From NCBI RefSeq assembly GCF_036785885.1, contig NC_092323.1:2520501-2584500 (forward strand): a DNA stretch of 64,000 nt, in the 5' to 3' direction. Numbering within the stretch: the stretch's first letter is position 1; each line of letters opens with the position of its first letter. Shown here one piece after another: positions 21,784 to 37,756 of the stretch. The DNA comes from Coffea arabica. Taxonomy: Eukaryota; Streptophyta; Magnoliopsida; Gentianales; Rubiaceae. The notes beneath the pieces are model-generated. The model was not told the DNA's origin, made no database searches, and saw only the letters and a program-made list of their open reading frames with translations. The position numbers and the translations under genes were made by a program.

Positions 21784-23330
21784 ATACCTTCAACAAGTAC
21801 CGTTTATTCTCCAGATAACTGTTTCCAAGAAGGAAATACCAATCACCGTAGTTGGAAAAAGAAAACTACCTAACTTTGGAAATGGCCAAAACCAAACAAG
21901 CAAAACCATTGCCATCATACATCAGCTATCAAGCTGAGATAGAGGATCCAAAAGTCTGACATGATTTCCAGAATCTTAAATCCAAGCTAAAATCTCACTG
22001 ATGAGTTTAGCTTTGGTGACCTTTTGTAAGACGACAATCTCAAAAAAATTCCATCTCTGTACACATTACCTTCAGTGCAGTTTCCTCATCTCAGATATTA
22101 TGCACATACACTGGCAGTTCTGTCCTAATTGGGCAAGAAAGACTAGAATGGTAAAGACAGCTATCAACAGCAAGACTGAAATCATTGCACAACAGATGTC
22201 CCAGTGCTAGCTTACAAGCAAGCAAAACCAACTGCAAGGTCCCCAAAATATTCCCCCAGATCCCATCTCCACCGCCATGCCCTCAGAAGATGAGCAGTGA
22301 AGCCAAAAATTACAAGGAGATAACTTTATCCAGTACCCAGTATTTCAGCTTCTCATGATCCTACAAATCCTTGAAATTACCTTCATCCCTAACCTGGGTA
22401 CGTACCTTCAGCAAATCAATTACTCGTGCCAAGTTAACATAACAGCTCCTAAAAAACTCAGATGTACCAACCAATGGAGCAAGATGACATGTGCTGAAAT
22501 CCAAAAATTCCAGTTGTCACGTCAGGTTCCAAAAGCACTGGACTTACCTAGATATCTTGCAAGACTACCTCCAAGGTTCTCTTCAGATAATAGTACTAAC
22601 TAGCCCCAAATTGTGCTAAACTTAAGCAGAACAAAGACAACCTCCAAGGCTCTCTATACTGGTTTCACATCACTCCAAAGACGGGTTAAAAAAGAAGAAG
22701 AAACTATTTTAATTTTTTTAAAAAAAATAGAAGATGCCATAGTATACTACTAGCACATGAACTAAAACATGACGTCAGATACGCTTTCCTAAAACAAGTC
22801 TCCGGTAACAAAATGTACAGAAATTCAGGTCGAACCCAGGCGCAGCTCAGATGATCCTAATATTTCTCAAATTTCCTTTCCCCGTCAGATAAATTTTTTT
22901 AAAAAAAGGGAAAAAATGGAAATAACTACTACTTTGTTAAAAAGAAGACAACTGGAGAAAGTCTCAAGAGTAACACTAAGAATGACGAGAAGAGACGTAC
23001 CTGTAGCTGTGAGTTTAATCACATTTTGCGAATTGAGAAAGCTTGTGATCTGAACAACTTCAATGGACACCAACTGGACTGGAACCGGAGAGGACGAAAC
23101 CACAGAGAGAAATACAAAATAATAATTTTTAAAAAAAAAATATTTTTCCGTCGAAGTGAGAAGGTTGAGAGAGGCGGAAAGGGTAAAGTGCCAATTGCAA
23201 TTCCAGGCTCCACAGCCTTGCTTTGCTACTTTCAATGAGCTTTCTGAACGGAAAGTTTTGACTGAGGACGACTCACTCTTTCTCTCTCTTTGAATGCTCT
23301 GAGACTGATTTGGCAGAGCGGACCCCAACC

Positions 23331-25156
23331 AGTTTTATCAATTGTAGTTTAGTTTATGGAGGGGAGTTTCCAAGTTCTGCATCAGGAGTTTTGATTGTTT
23401 GACCGGCTACGTGTCACTATCTGGTAGGAACTGTCATGGATATAGATATACAACACTCCAACGGATTTGTTTTTTATGGACAAGGGGGCAAGAACGGACC
23501 GTTTTGATCATTTTCAATCGCGCGTAACTTTGATTGCACACGATATAACTTTATTTGCATAATATGTAATTTTAGTCCAAAATTTTACGGATCCCACACA
23601 CACACATTGTGAAAATCGATATACAATTAGTGATCTGTATCACATATTTTTTTTGGCCAAAATCTGACCGTGAACAGTTCAGAATAACCGCTCCTGCCCC
23701 TCTTCCATTTTTTATATCACTGATGAAATGCCAACTCTTCCTTTTTTTTTTCTTTTTCTTTTGTTGTCCTGTTATGGATAGGACCGCACAATTTGCTAAT
23801 GCGAAAGAAAAAAATGTAAGTTAGCGATTTGAGCAAGTCTTGTGTTTGGCATTGTTTGGCCAGTAATTTTTCTTTGAAAAATTGCTATGTTTTTTCGTGA
23901 ACACATTTTTCAATTACTTTTGCATCTCATATACATCAAATCATTACAATAATTATTCTTCAAAAATATCTAGAAAAATGCAATCCAAACAAGTAAGTTT
24001 TTGTGTTTGATGAACAGCATTTGATACATTTTCGACCAATTGAGCAATTGAAAAATCTTATCGTTAATTGTGGAAATCGTTTGTACATTTTCCCAATTCT
24101 TATGCAAATCAATTTCCCAATATCATGTTCACGACAACAAATTTTTAAATTGTTGTACATGAGAATATTATTAAGAAAAATATTCATACAGTCGCCCATG
24201 GAAATGGGTAGCTCAAAATATTCATAACAAACGAGTCTATTACATCCCAAAATACCTGAATCCTGTAAGAGTACTTGGGATGTTTGTAATCATCTCGTAC
24301 AGATTGAACCACTAAATATTTTATATAATCCCACATTAACTTATAGCAAGTATTTTGAAATCCAGGACCATAAGTGACTTCGTTTTTTTATTTTTATCAT
24401 GCTTCAATTATCTAGATCAAAATGACAAAATTGTAAAATTATTTTTTATCTCAAATAATTTGGATAATATTGAACTAGAGAGAGAGATAGAGAGGCTAGT
24501 AAAAATCGGTTTATTTGGTTTGGTTTTTACTTTTTACACTCTGTTTCTTATATTTTAAATTTCCGAATTCAATGGAGTACATAATTGGACGGTGTCACAT
24601 TCAATTCATGATCCAACTAATCGAACTAGCAAACACGAACCAACTTCAAACGTTAACTTACTTTTATTCATTCGAATCAAACCATAGTTTGAACTACTTT
24701 ACTTTGACAATACTTTTAAGGGCAGTGATAGATTAATCAAAAAAAATTATCATACACAATACAAAATAATCAAGGATGAAATTGTTTGTACACTACTAGC
24801 TATGAGATAAGCTAAATTCACCCTTATCTACATTAAATCTATATTCTTTTTTTGGATTATTAAAACATACCATTAACATTTAGATTTGTACTGAATGTGA
24901 ATTAAAGATAAAGGAATGTGGATTGAATCCCTCCGCCGTATTATACAATATCTTGTTATGTAATAAAAAAATTATTAACATGATAACATTAATGTTAAAT
25001 ATCACTCGAAAAGGTTTGTTGAATGGTGAGATGGGAATGATTGTAAATATAATATTCTAAATTTAAAACCCCTCCTACCAAAAAAAAAAAAGGTACATAC
25101 TAAATATCTCCCATTATGCATTTGATAGTTAAAAAAAGGGGAAAACAACTGGCTTA
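23331..25156. other. Intergenic, contains one small MITE
   Basis: Upstream flank of the GSK3-like gene. No credible gene. A MITE-like unit with GTTTGG / CAATCCAAAC ends spans about 23854-23990. The rest is AT-rich with short meaningless frames. Confidence 0.5.
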
Positions 25157-25765
25157 GTTTGGATGAACTGTTTTTTGATATATTTTTGAAATATTTTACT
25201 GCAATAATGTATATGAAAAACTTTTACCGTAGATTTTTTTGAGGAATTTTTGGAATATACTTTGGAGTATCTTTTAAAATTAAAATACTTTTTAAAAATT
25301 AATACTACTACCCACAACTATCGTCACCGCCACCATCTCCTCTCTCTTCCTCCTTCTCTCTTCTTCTCCTCCACCCCTCGATTTGGTCGCAGCAAAATCG
25401 CTACCAAAAAATACTAAGCTTTCTTGTCGCAATCAAACCATGACTAGACTAGATGCCTCAATCTGGTCTCGACCAGATAGAGGGTGGCAGGGAAAATGAG
25501 GGAAGGGGAAAAGAATAGAAGGATGAGGAGAGGGAAAAGGAAAAAGAGGGAGGAGAAGGGAGAGATGGTAGCGGTAGTGCGTGGGGGTGGTGGTGATAGG
25601 TGAAAATTATTGTAAAATTTATTTTTTATTTTTATTTTATTTTTTGTTTGTGAATTATTTTTGATATATTGTATGAATGAAATTTTGTTGAGTTATTTTT
25701 ATTTGTGTATTATTATAGTATTATATTTTTAAAAACTTATTTATGAAAAACAGACCAATCCAAAC
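25157..25765. mobile_element. Foldback-like MITE with GTTTGGAT ends
   Basis: Begins GTTTGGATGAAC and ends ACCAATCCAAAC. Inside, a CT-rich arm (about 25323-25378, containing CACCGCCACCATCTCC) is followed by a GA-rich arm (about 25485-25602, containing GGTAGCGGTAGTG) that is roughly its reverse complement. The transcript could fold back. No coding frame and no clear target duplication. Confidence 0.55.
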
Positions 25766-26093
25766 ATAGACACTATTGTTGATTAAAACAATACTATTTG
25801 CTCATTCTTTTAACTACTTACTTTTCCTTACTACGCATATTGTCTGGAATATATGCCACGAGTTAAACGAATAAAACAAATGTTGGACTAGTCAAAGTTA
25901 GTCTCGTCAAACATGAAGCGGATCTTGCTATTTGTCATTTATTTATAGTGTACTAAAACACAATTTTCTTTTAATCGATAATTTTTAAAGTTATTATCCT
26001 TTTATTCAACTTAATATTACTCTTAAAATTCACCAGTACGAGCTAGAAAAAACAAATGATGCTAGACATCCGTAGAAGATATGACATATTTTT

Positions 26094-29000
26094 CGTGACG
26101 TCCCCGCTTCTCCCAAGGGCGGACCCTATGGTATCGGCGGGACGCCTGCCTAACTCGCGCTAGAATTCAAAATTTCGAAACAAAATATTAACGATATGAG
26201 CCAAAAGAGCACTATTCATAATATATACAATCCCCAAAAGAGTATTTACATCCTTAAAAGGAGCTATCGAAACTACTATAGAATTCCATACCACTAACCA
26301 AAAGCAAAAGTAGACCCGAAGACAGGTTCTTATACAGATCACTAAAATAAGGATAAACACCTTAACTATCGAACTATTACAAGCACACCTAACTATACTA
26401 ATGAATGTGCCAAGGAGTTCCCCGCGTCGTCTCATGTTAAGGAAAATAAAGGAAACGGGGTAAGTTATATGTTTAGTAAGTAAACAGGGGTAAACACGTA
26501 AACTTCATATTAAACTAAACAACAATTTCACAAAATGTCAAATCAAGTGCAAAAGTAACAACACAAAAGAAGGATACAGGTTGGCTCCAAAGCCAAGTCG
26601 TTTGCCATGCGTGACCTCCTGCCGACACTCCGTCGATCACATATAGGGGTCCGTAGAACTCCACTTGTACTCCCACCTAACACCTTATCACTCTCACTGG
26701 CCAGTCACCTCACAAACTTGCTCGAGCGAACGAAATCACAAACTTGAGCTTGAGTCACAAGCTCGGGTCACAAACTTGGTTTACCACTTGAACCTACGAA
26801 CTTGGTGACCTCAAACTAGGTTGGACTGGCTTCGACCAAGCCCCGACCGACTCGAATAGTCCATCCAGGTCTTGAGATCGGGCCCACAACTTCAACATTT
26901 TTCACGAACTCACAAAAGTCACCCCGAACTCCAAGTTCAAGGGGTTCAAACCCAAAATAATTCATTTATACATGTCATGTATAAATATGCACGTAAATTA
27001 GGGTTTAGGTCGAGTACGATGAAATACACCCTCGCCTAGGTACCCTTTTATTCACCTTAAACACATAAACAAGTTATATACAAAATGGTCCGAATACTTA
27101 CTCAAAACACAAAAGTAGTACAAGAGCATAAATCATTTCGTGCGTGTTAGTTAGTAGTAGGCCCCACCAGTTCCGCCTAACTCACCACGATCTGAAATAA
27201 AAGATTGCATCACATTATATCACAAACGGCCACTAACATGCCCAAAACAAGCAAAACGGCAAAATCGTCACATGCAAGTGCGGAAACGACAAAATGGACA
27301 CGCGCACGCGGAAACGGCAAACGGAAACGGCCAGATCTGCCATCTCAAACCGTTTTGATCTAAAGTTAGGCTAGAAATATCGAATCAAGGTGGATGAGAC
27401 ACCGTTTCGAAGCTACGAGGAAAGGCTACAACTTTTATTTAAACATCTCAACCCAGATCTCAATAGGTATTGGTCAAAAATGCACAAAATAGTTCCAGCC
27501 ATTTAATTTCGGTTTACCAAACAGGCCCTGTTTGAAAGACCGTAACTCACGACTTAAAAATCAAAATCAAGAAATTCCAGAGGCGTTAGAAAGCTCATTC
27601 ATAAGGCTATAACTTTCATGTTTGGACCAAAGGCTGAATCAATACAGAGCATGGGGAAAAATGGGTCCAAACATCCCTGTCAGAACTGTCCAAATTTGAA
27701 GGCAGTTCTGATAACCGATCTTGTTTTGATCATAACTTGAGTTACGGAACTCGGATTGGAATGTACTTTATACCGTTTCGAAGCTAAGACCAAGATCTAC
27801 ATTTCCTATAAAGGAATCAACACCCAGTTCACACGTTATCAAAACGGACATAGCATGGTCAGAAGCAAAATTCAAAACGTAACACAATCCAGGGTTCAAA
27901 ACAGGAGTGAGTGTTTTGGCTGTAACTCGGGCTACACTGATTCGTTTGATCTGAAATTTTGCAGGTATATTCAGGACTTAAGAGGCTACAACTTTTATGT
28001 TTTGAGAAACTTCTGAATCAACACACAGCATAAAGAAAAATGGAACTCAAGTTCGGATTTGTGGACTGCCCTGTTTTTCCAGATTTGCCGGTTTTGTACG
28101 TCGCAAACGCATGGTCCGTTTTATGATTGTTATGCAGGTTTTCTAGCTAAATGCACACCAAATACACACCCTAAACCAGCTCCTATGAAGGCTTCCAATG
28201 ATCCGAAATTGCACCATACAATTCCCACAAACTAATCACATATTATCTATACCTTCTAATTTAAATTCATATGCACTCATTAACTTAATCTAACCATTAG
28301 TGCAACAAACCCTAACCAAATTAACCCTAACCAAGCAATTACTCCTTACTTTAGTCTAGGGTTTCTTAACCCCAAATCAGTTTCTACCACCCACTCACCA
28401 AACAAATGAAATAAATCATCAAACACAACCATAACAAATTCAATAACACAAGATTAAAGCTAATTAACATGTTTAACATGAAACCCTTATGAGGGTCCAT
28501 ATGGCAGAACCTCAAGGCCCAAATTTTCACCAAATTGATCCATAACAACAAGTGATAAACATAAGAGGCACCATAATCAATCACAACTAAGATCCTTTAC
28601 CAAAAATAGCCACTAGTTCATCAATCAATAATCAACTTAAGTTTTCAAATAGACTTTCTTACCTCAAGATTAAGTATGTATGATGGCTAATGACCTTAAG
28701 CCAACTCCAAAGTGGATTCTTTATGCTTCAAAATGAAGATTTATGGAAGGAAATTGATTGAACTTTGCAAACTTCCCTTTGGTTTTCCTTCTCCTTCTCC
28801 ACGGCTCACTCTCTCTCTTTTTCTCTAATTTGTTTGTTTTGTTTTGATCATATAATGGCTTAGTTGTGACTCATGAATTAATATGTGGTGCAAATCCACT
28901 TAGGAGAGATATTTTTTTATGGCAACCAATCACACTAAAATCCATTATTTACTTCTTTATCCCTTGCACCTCAACTTAGCTTTTGTTCCACTCTTACCCT

Positions 29001-29472
29001 CAAACATTTGGAACTCTTTCAATTAACTCCATAAGTTATAACTTAATCTAGTCCAAAACATGTAATCACACTTACTTGCTTCACTAATCACCTTCCTATC
29101 TTAATCACACTTAATCCCACATAAAAACAATTAAACTACAACCTTTTGTCAAGGGCAAAATTAGGGTTTTAAACCCAACTTAAACTTCTAATATATCATA
29201 ACACTAAAGGTTTTTGCTAGCTTTTAGGGTTTTCTAACTTTTAAACTCATTTAACCGATATAAATCAAATCAAATCCTATACTTACCTGTACCAAAACAC
29301 ACACTAGCATAACTAACTTTAATCACCACTCGAACTTATGATTAATATAAAATTTAGGGTTTCAATACCAACCCCAACTTAGGGTTTTCGAATTAGTCCC
29401 AAAACCTAATGTTACCGCACAAATAATGAATATAACCTAATATCAAACACAAGAACTGATCGGGGTCTCACA
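26094..29472. repeat. 3.4-kb non-coding repeat, possible solo LTR
   Basis: The stretch is flanked by related inverted ends: GTGACGTCCCCG at 26095 and CGGGGTCTCAC ending at 29471. It has no frame above 91 codons. Internally, loosely similar phrases recur, for example CTATAACTTTCATG, CATAACTTGAGTTACGG and TGTAACTCGGGCTAC between 27400 and 28000. The size, ends and lack of genes suggest a solo LTR or a large retrotransposon derivative. No exact target duplication was found. Also present are a long run of AACTTG/GACTCG-like sequence near 26700-26950 and AT-rich sequence to 29460. Confidence 0.45.
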
Positions 29473-29529
29473 CTTTTTAAATTTTAAAGGCTCGAGAGGA
29501 TAGAAACATATAAATACGGTTTCTGTTTT

Positions 29530-30520
29530 AGTGTCTGTTTGATAACATAAAAAGTGCTGAAATTGAACCTTTTCAAACATTTAGATGTTTTGAGTGTTTA
29601 ATAATCGAAAATCTATCTGCTGAACTTGTGTGTACTTTTTTCAGCATAAGAATTCTAACTGAATATTTAATTTTGATAAAAATCAATAGAATTATTTCAA
29701 CTACCTTATCTTATCTACCAAATCTACACTTCTTTGTTAATTCTGTTCAAAATTCTTATCTAATTAAACAATCTGATATTCTCTATTTAACGGTTTTTAG
29801 TTTCTCATTTCTTCATTTTTAATGATTTTCACATTTTCTCTATACTTCTCATATAATATATTTTATCTTTTACTCCTTCCGTCCCAATAAGTTTGTCACT
29901 TTTGGGGAATTGTGTTTTTTATCAACAGTGGTCAAAGAGTGAAGGAATTGTGTTTGCTTTCCGTTTCTATCATTCATTTATTGGTGGAAAAATATGTAGC
30001 TTTAAAACCATTTGAATATTTGAAGGTACATGTGGGGCCAATATATTATCTTTTGTGCCTAAATCAAAGAGAAAGTGGGACCCACAACATTATTTAAAGA
30101 TTTCTTGTGCAAGTGCATGAAGGGTAAAAATTGGAATGTGTTACAAAATTATTAGCCAAATTTGGTAAGATGACATAATTTTGGGACAGACCAAAAAGGA
30201 AAGTATGACAGTTTTAATGGGACGGAGGGAGTATATTAAATTGATTTAAAAATAAATATTGTCATTTTCATACCTAACAATTTTAAACTAATTAAATCAT
30301 AGATTCTATTTCTTTTTTAAATAAAAAGATATAAGGGCAAAATTGTAAAATTAAACTTATTAAGCATTCAGTTATAAATATTTATCAAACAGTATAAATA
30401 GGTTTAGTATTAAAATTCAGATATTCATATATTTCTTTTTAGTACTTAAAATTCTGCAAATTAATTGTTTCAGTATTCAGATTTCAAAATTCAGATTCTG
30501 TTTTATCAAACAAAACCTTA
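29530..30520. mobile_element. Composite MITE with nested Stowaway-like element
   Basis: Outer inverted ends TGTTTGATAAC (about 29537) and TTTTATCAAACA (about 30501-30512) are bordered by the same 7 bases, ttagtgt, on both sides (29529-29535 and 30518-30524). A second element with TA target duplication (29873-30231) lies inside it. The outer boundaries are accurate to a few bases only. Confidence 0.55.
29873..30231. mobile_element. Stowaway-like MITE, second family (359 bp)
   Basis: Ends CTCCTTCCGTCCCAATAAG and TTTTAATGGGACGGAGGGAG, flanked by TA at 29871-29872 and 30232-30233. The terminal 14 bp match the other Stowaway copies but the interior does not, so it is a separate family. It is inserted in an older MITE. 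Confidence 0.85.
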
Positions 30521-30679
30521 GTGTTTTTTAGACCATCTTGAAAAGAATAATGGAAGGAAGAAAGCAATGGATACAAGTCATCGTGTAAGTAGGATTGTCA
30601 ATGGGATCAGATCAACTCGAACTTGCCCCACTCGATCTAATAAAAAGTTCTATGAATTTAATTTTTCATTGGGATAGAT

Positions 30680-31256
30680 TAAGGATGGCAAAGGGGGTGG
30701 GTGCCCGCGGGGGTAAAAATGGGGTGGGGGCAAAATATTTCTCCCCGCCTTAAAATGGGGCGGGGGTGGGGAAACATACACCCGCCCCGTCCCCAGCATA
30801 CAATAATATATATATATATAAATACAATGCTAAATTTCTTAAAGTTGCACTCTTACTTACAAGTACAACGCTAATCAGTGTCAGCGGTCGCCGCAACAAC
30901 TGAAGAATTTTCTTGGATTATTGTTGATTTGTTTCTAACGCCCCCTCAAAAGATTAAGCTATTCAATTCCAACATGTTTTGGTCTTAACCCTTTTTTATT
31001 TCGATCGGTTCCCTTCCTCCCGCACTGAATGTAACTTGACTTGTTATACTTTATTTCCATCTTGACAGCTTTTTAATTTTATTTAATATTGTTTACAATT
31101 GTATTATTATAAATAAACATTTATGATAAGTCCCGTGGGAGAAACGGGGCGGAGGGGCGGGAGGCAAGGGGTGGGGGATGGCCGGTGGACGGGGGGAGTT
31201 ATTTGACAACGGGGCGGGGGGTGGGGGAAGGATCCCCCGCCCCATTGCCTCCCCTA
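30680..31256. mobile_element. G-rich hAT-type element (577 bp)
   Basis: The left end is TAAGGATGGCAAAGGGG and the right end CCCCATTGCCTCCCCTA, imperfect inverted repeats. An exact 8-bp duplication, ggatagat, occurs at 30672-30679 and 31257-31264. The subterminal regions (about 30690-30790 and 31135-31250) are runs of GGGG and GGGGG separated by one to three bases, so they could form G-quadruplexes. No transposase frame. Confidence 0.85.
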
Positions 31257-31264
31257 GGATAGAT

Positions 31265-36325
<5,061 letters not shown>

Positions 36326-37548
36326 CTTAATTTTTTACTCCCTTTCGGTTTGTTTACTTTGCATGACTAGCATTTAGCTTGACTTTATTTTGTACGGGCA
36401 TTCTAAATTGGCATTTAAAATTTTCTTTTCTGGTTATTTTGTTGTTTTGGTGCTCCACTTGTGGATACCGTTGTGCAGGCATAAGGCAAGAAATCAATTT
36501 GTTCGCTTGCTGCTTGGATAATTGTGGGATTCAAGGACTGATACTATCTTTGCTTTATGTGAGACTGAAACATGGTAGTGACCATACTGTTTTGCCCATT
36601 TTTCATTCTGTATCGTAACTATGATGTAGCAGAAGTTGCTTTTAAAGCTCTTCTTTGGCTTGATTTTTAGCTGCTTGCTTTAAATGTAGATGCTTTGTTA
36701 TCGTTTGAAACTTATAATAACTACTGTCATTCAACTTGCAAAAGTGGTACGTGCCTCATCCAACTTGGAATTGACGAATGCCTGTAGTAAAGTTTTCTTT
36801 ACATGACATTGGCCAGTAGCCTGCACTGTTGTCAACATTGCACGGCATCGTTCCATTACGATTTTCCGCAAAGGGGGGTGCGGCTAAGCGACCGCTTTGT
36901 ATGGATATGGTCTTTGATCTTTCGCTCAGGGCCGCGATGAATGCGTTCCGTACTAGTTATCCAGCTCAGCAGCTTTTTGCAAGTACATTTTTGCAAAAAG
37001 CTGCTAGGTGACCTTTAAAATTTTCAATAATTGAAATTTCTTGAACATTTTATCGATAAATGATTAACACCACAAAAATATTCAAGCACGTGCAAGAAGT
37101 GGATTTTTTATTCCTTTTATTACAATTCATTTATAGAAGTAAATTTTCAATGATGATTTTGTGGCTAATTGGCACATGTTAAGAGGTTGTTTAAGCAGGA
37201 AATGTAAGAAAGGGAGGAGCGTTTTAATTTCTACTCATCATTAGCTGTCTACCTAATTTACTTCAAGAAAATGAGATGCCATCTCGGTTAGGCATCAATC
37301 CCCCCCTTCTATCCTACTCATTGTTTCATTACTCTGCCGAAAACGACAATCCTGTCTGCGTGTGTAATATAGGGAAAGGAGGATGACGCGGCTAATTGCA
37401 GATGGTTGCTTCCCCATGTCACACTCTTTTTTTTTTTTTAATAAGTGGGAGGCCCTCAACACTAATCTCTTATTTAGAGTCCCTCTCAGTTTACCAACCA
37501 TTTCATACTTAACACCATGTTTTGCTGAGTTTTTCTTTGGTTTTACCT
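36326..37548. other. ARF 3' flank with a GC-rich island and a perfect short hairpin
   Basis: The first few hundred bases should be the ARF 3'UTR. At about 36830-37010 there is a GC-richer island of unknown origin. It ends in a perfect 14-bp inverted repeat, AGCAGCTTTTTGCA (36968-36981) and TGCAAAAAGCTGCT (36992-37005), with a 10-base loop. A 60-codon frame crosses the island but resembles nothing known. The remainder is AT-rich and featureless. Confidence 0.5.
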
Positions 37549-37756
37549 GTTTGGAAGGTGAGTTTTTTGGGAGTTTGTCTAAAACTTTACTGTAGTTTAC
37601 TGTTGAAGTTTTTAAAATTTTTTTGAAATATGTAGATTTTTGAATATTTTGAAGTGTATAGTTTAAAAATTTTAAAAATTTTTTTGAGGTTGCTGTAGTT
37701 AAAATTTTTAAAAAACTTGTAGCAGACAGACTTGACAAAAAACTTGGATTCCAAAC
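37549..37756. mobile_element. MITE with GTTTGGAA ends (208 bp)
   Basis: Begins GTTTGGAAGG and ends GGATTCCAAAC. The interior is AT-rich with TTTTTAAAATTTT-like blocks. Same general type as the units at 44451 and 45927. Target duplication not resolved. Confidence 0.5.

Larger units (their letters stand above)
20979..23330 (-). promoter_or_regulatory. 5'UTR exon and long 5'UTR intron of the GSK3-like gene
   Basis: An acceptor, GGCTTAG, precedes TTCACCGTT and the start codon. A strong donor, CTACAG|GTACGT, lies at 23001/23000. This implies a 2022-bp 5'UTR intron (20979-23000), with the first exon in about 23001-23330. The intron holds a tandem duplication and a Stowaway element. The pairing of donor and acceptor is inferred. 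Confidence 0.6.

Noticed and set aside
22885..23328. 147-codon minus-strand frame
   Set aside because: Overlaps the proposed 5'UTR exon and donor of the GSK3-like gene; low-complexity, no similarity.
26160..26435. 91-codon frame in the 3.4-kb repeat
   Set aside because: No similarity and isolated within non-coding repeat sequence.
26094..29472. Complete LTR retrotransposon
   Set aside because: No gag or pol motifs and no paired LTRs seen in the window; only a solo-LTR-like reading remains possible.
37295..37738. 147-codon minus-strand frame
   Set aside because: Lys/Asn/Phe-rich, runs through a MITE; compositional.
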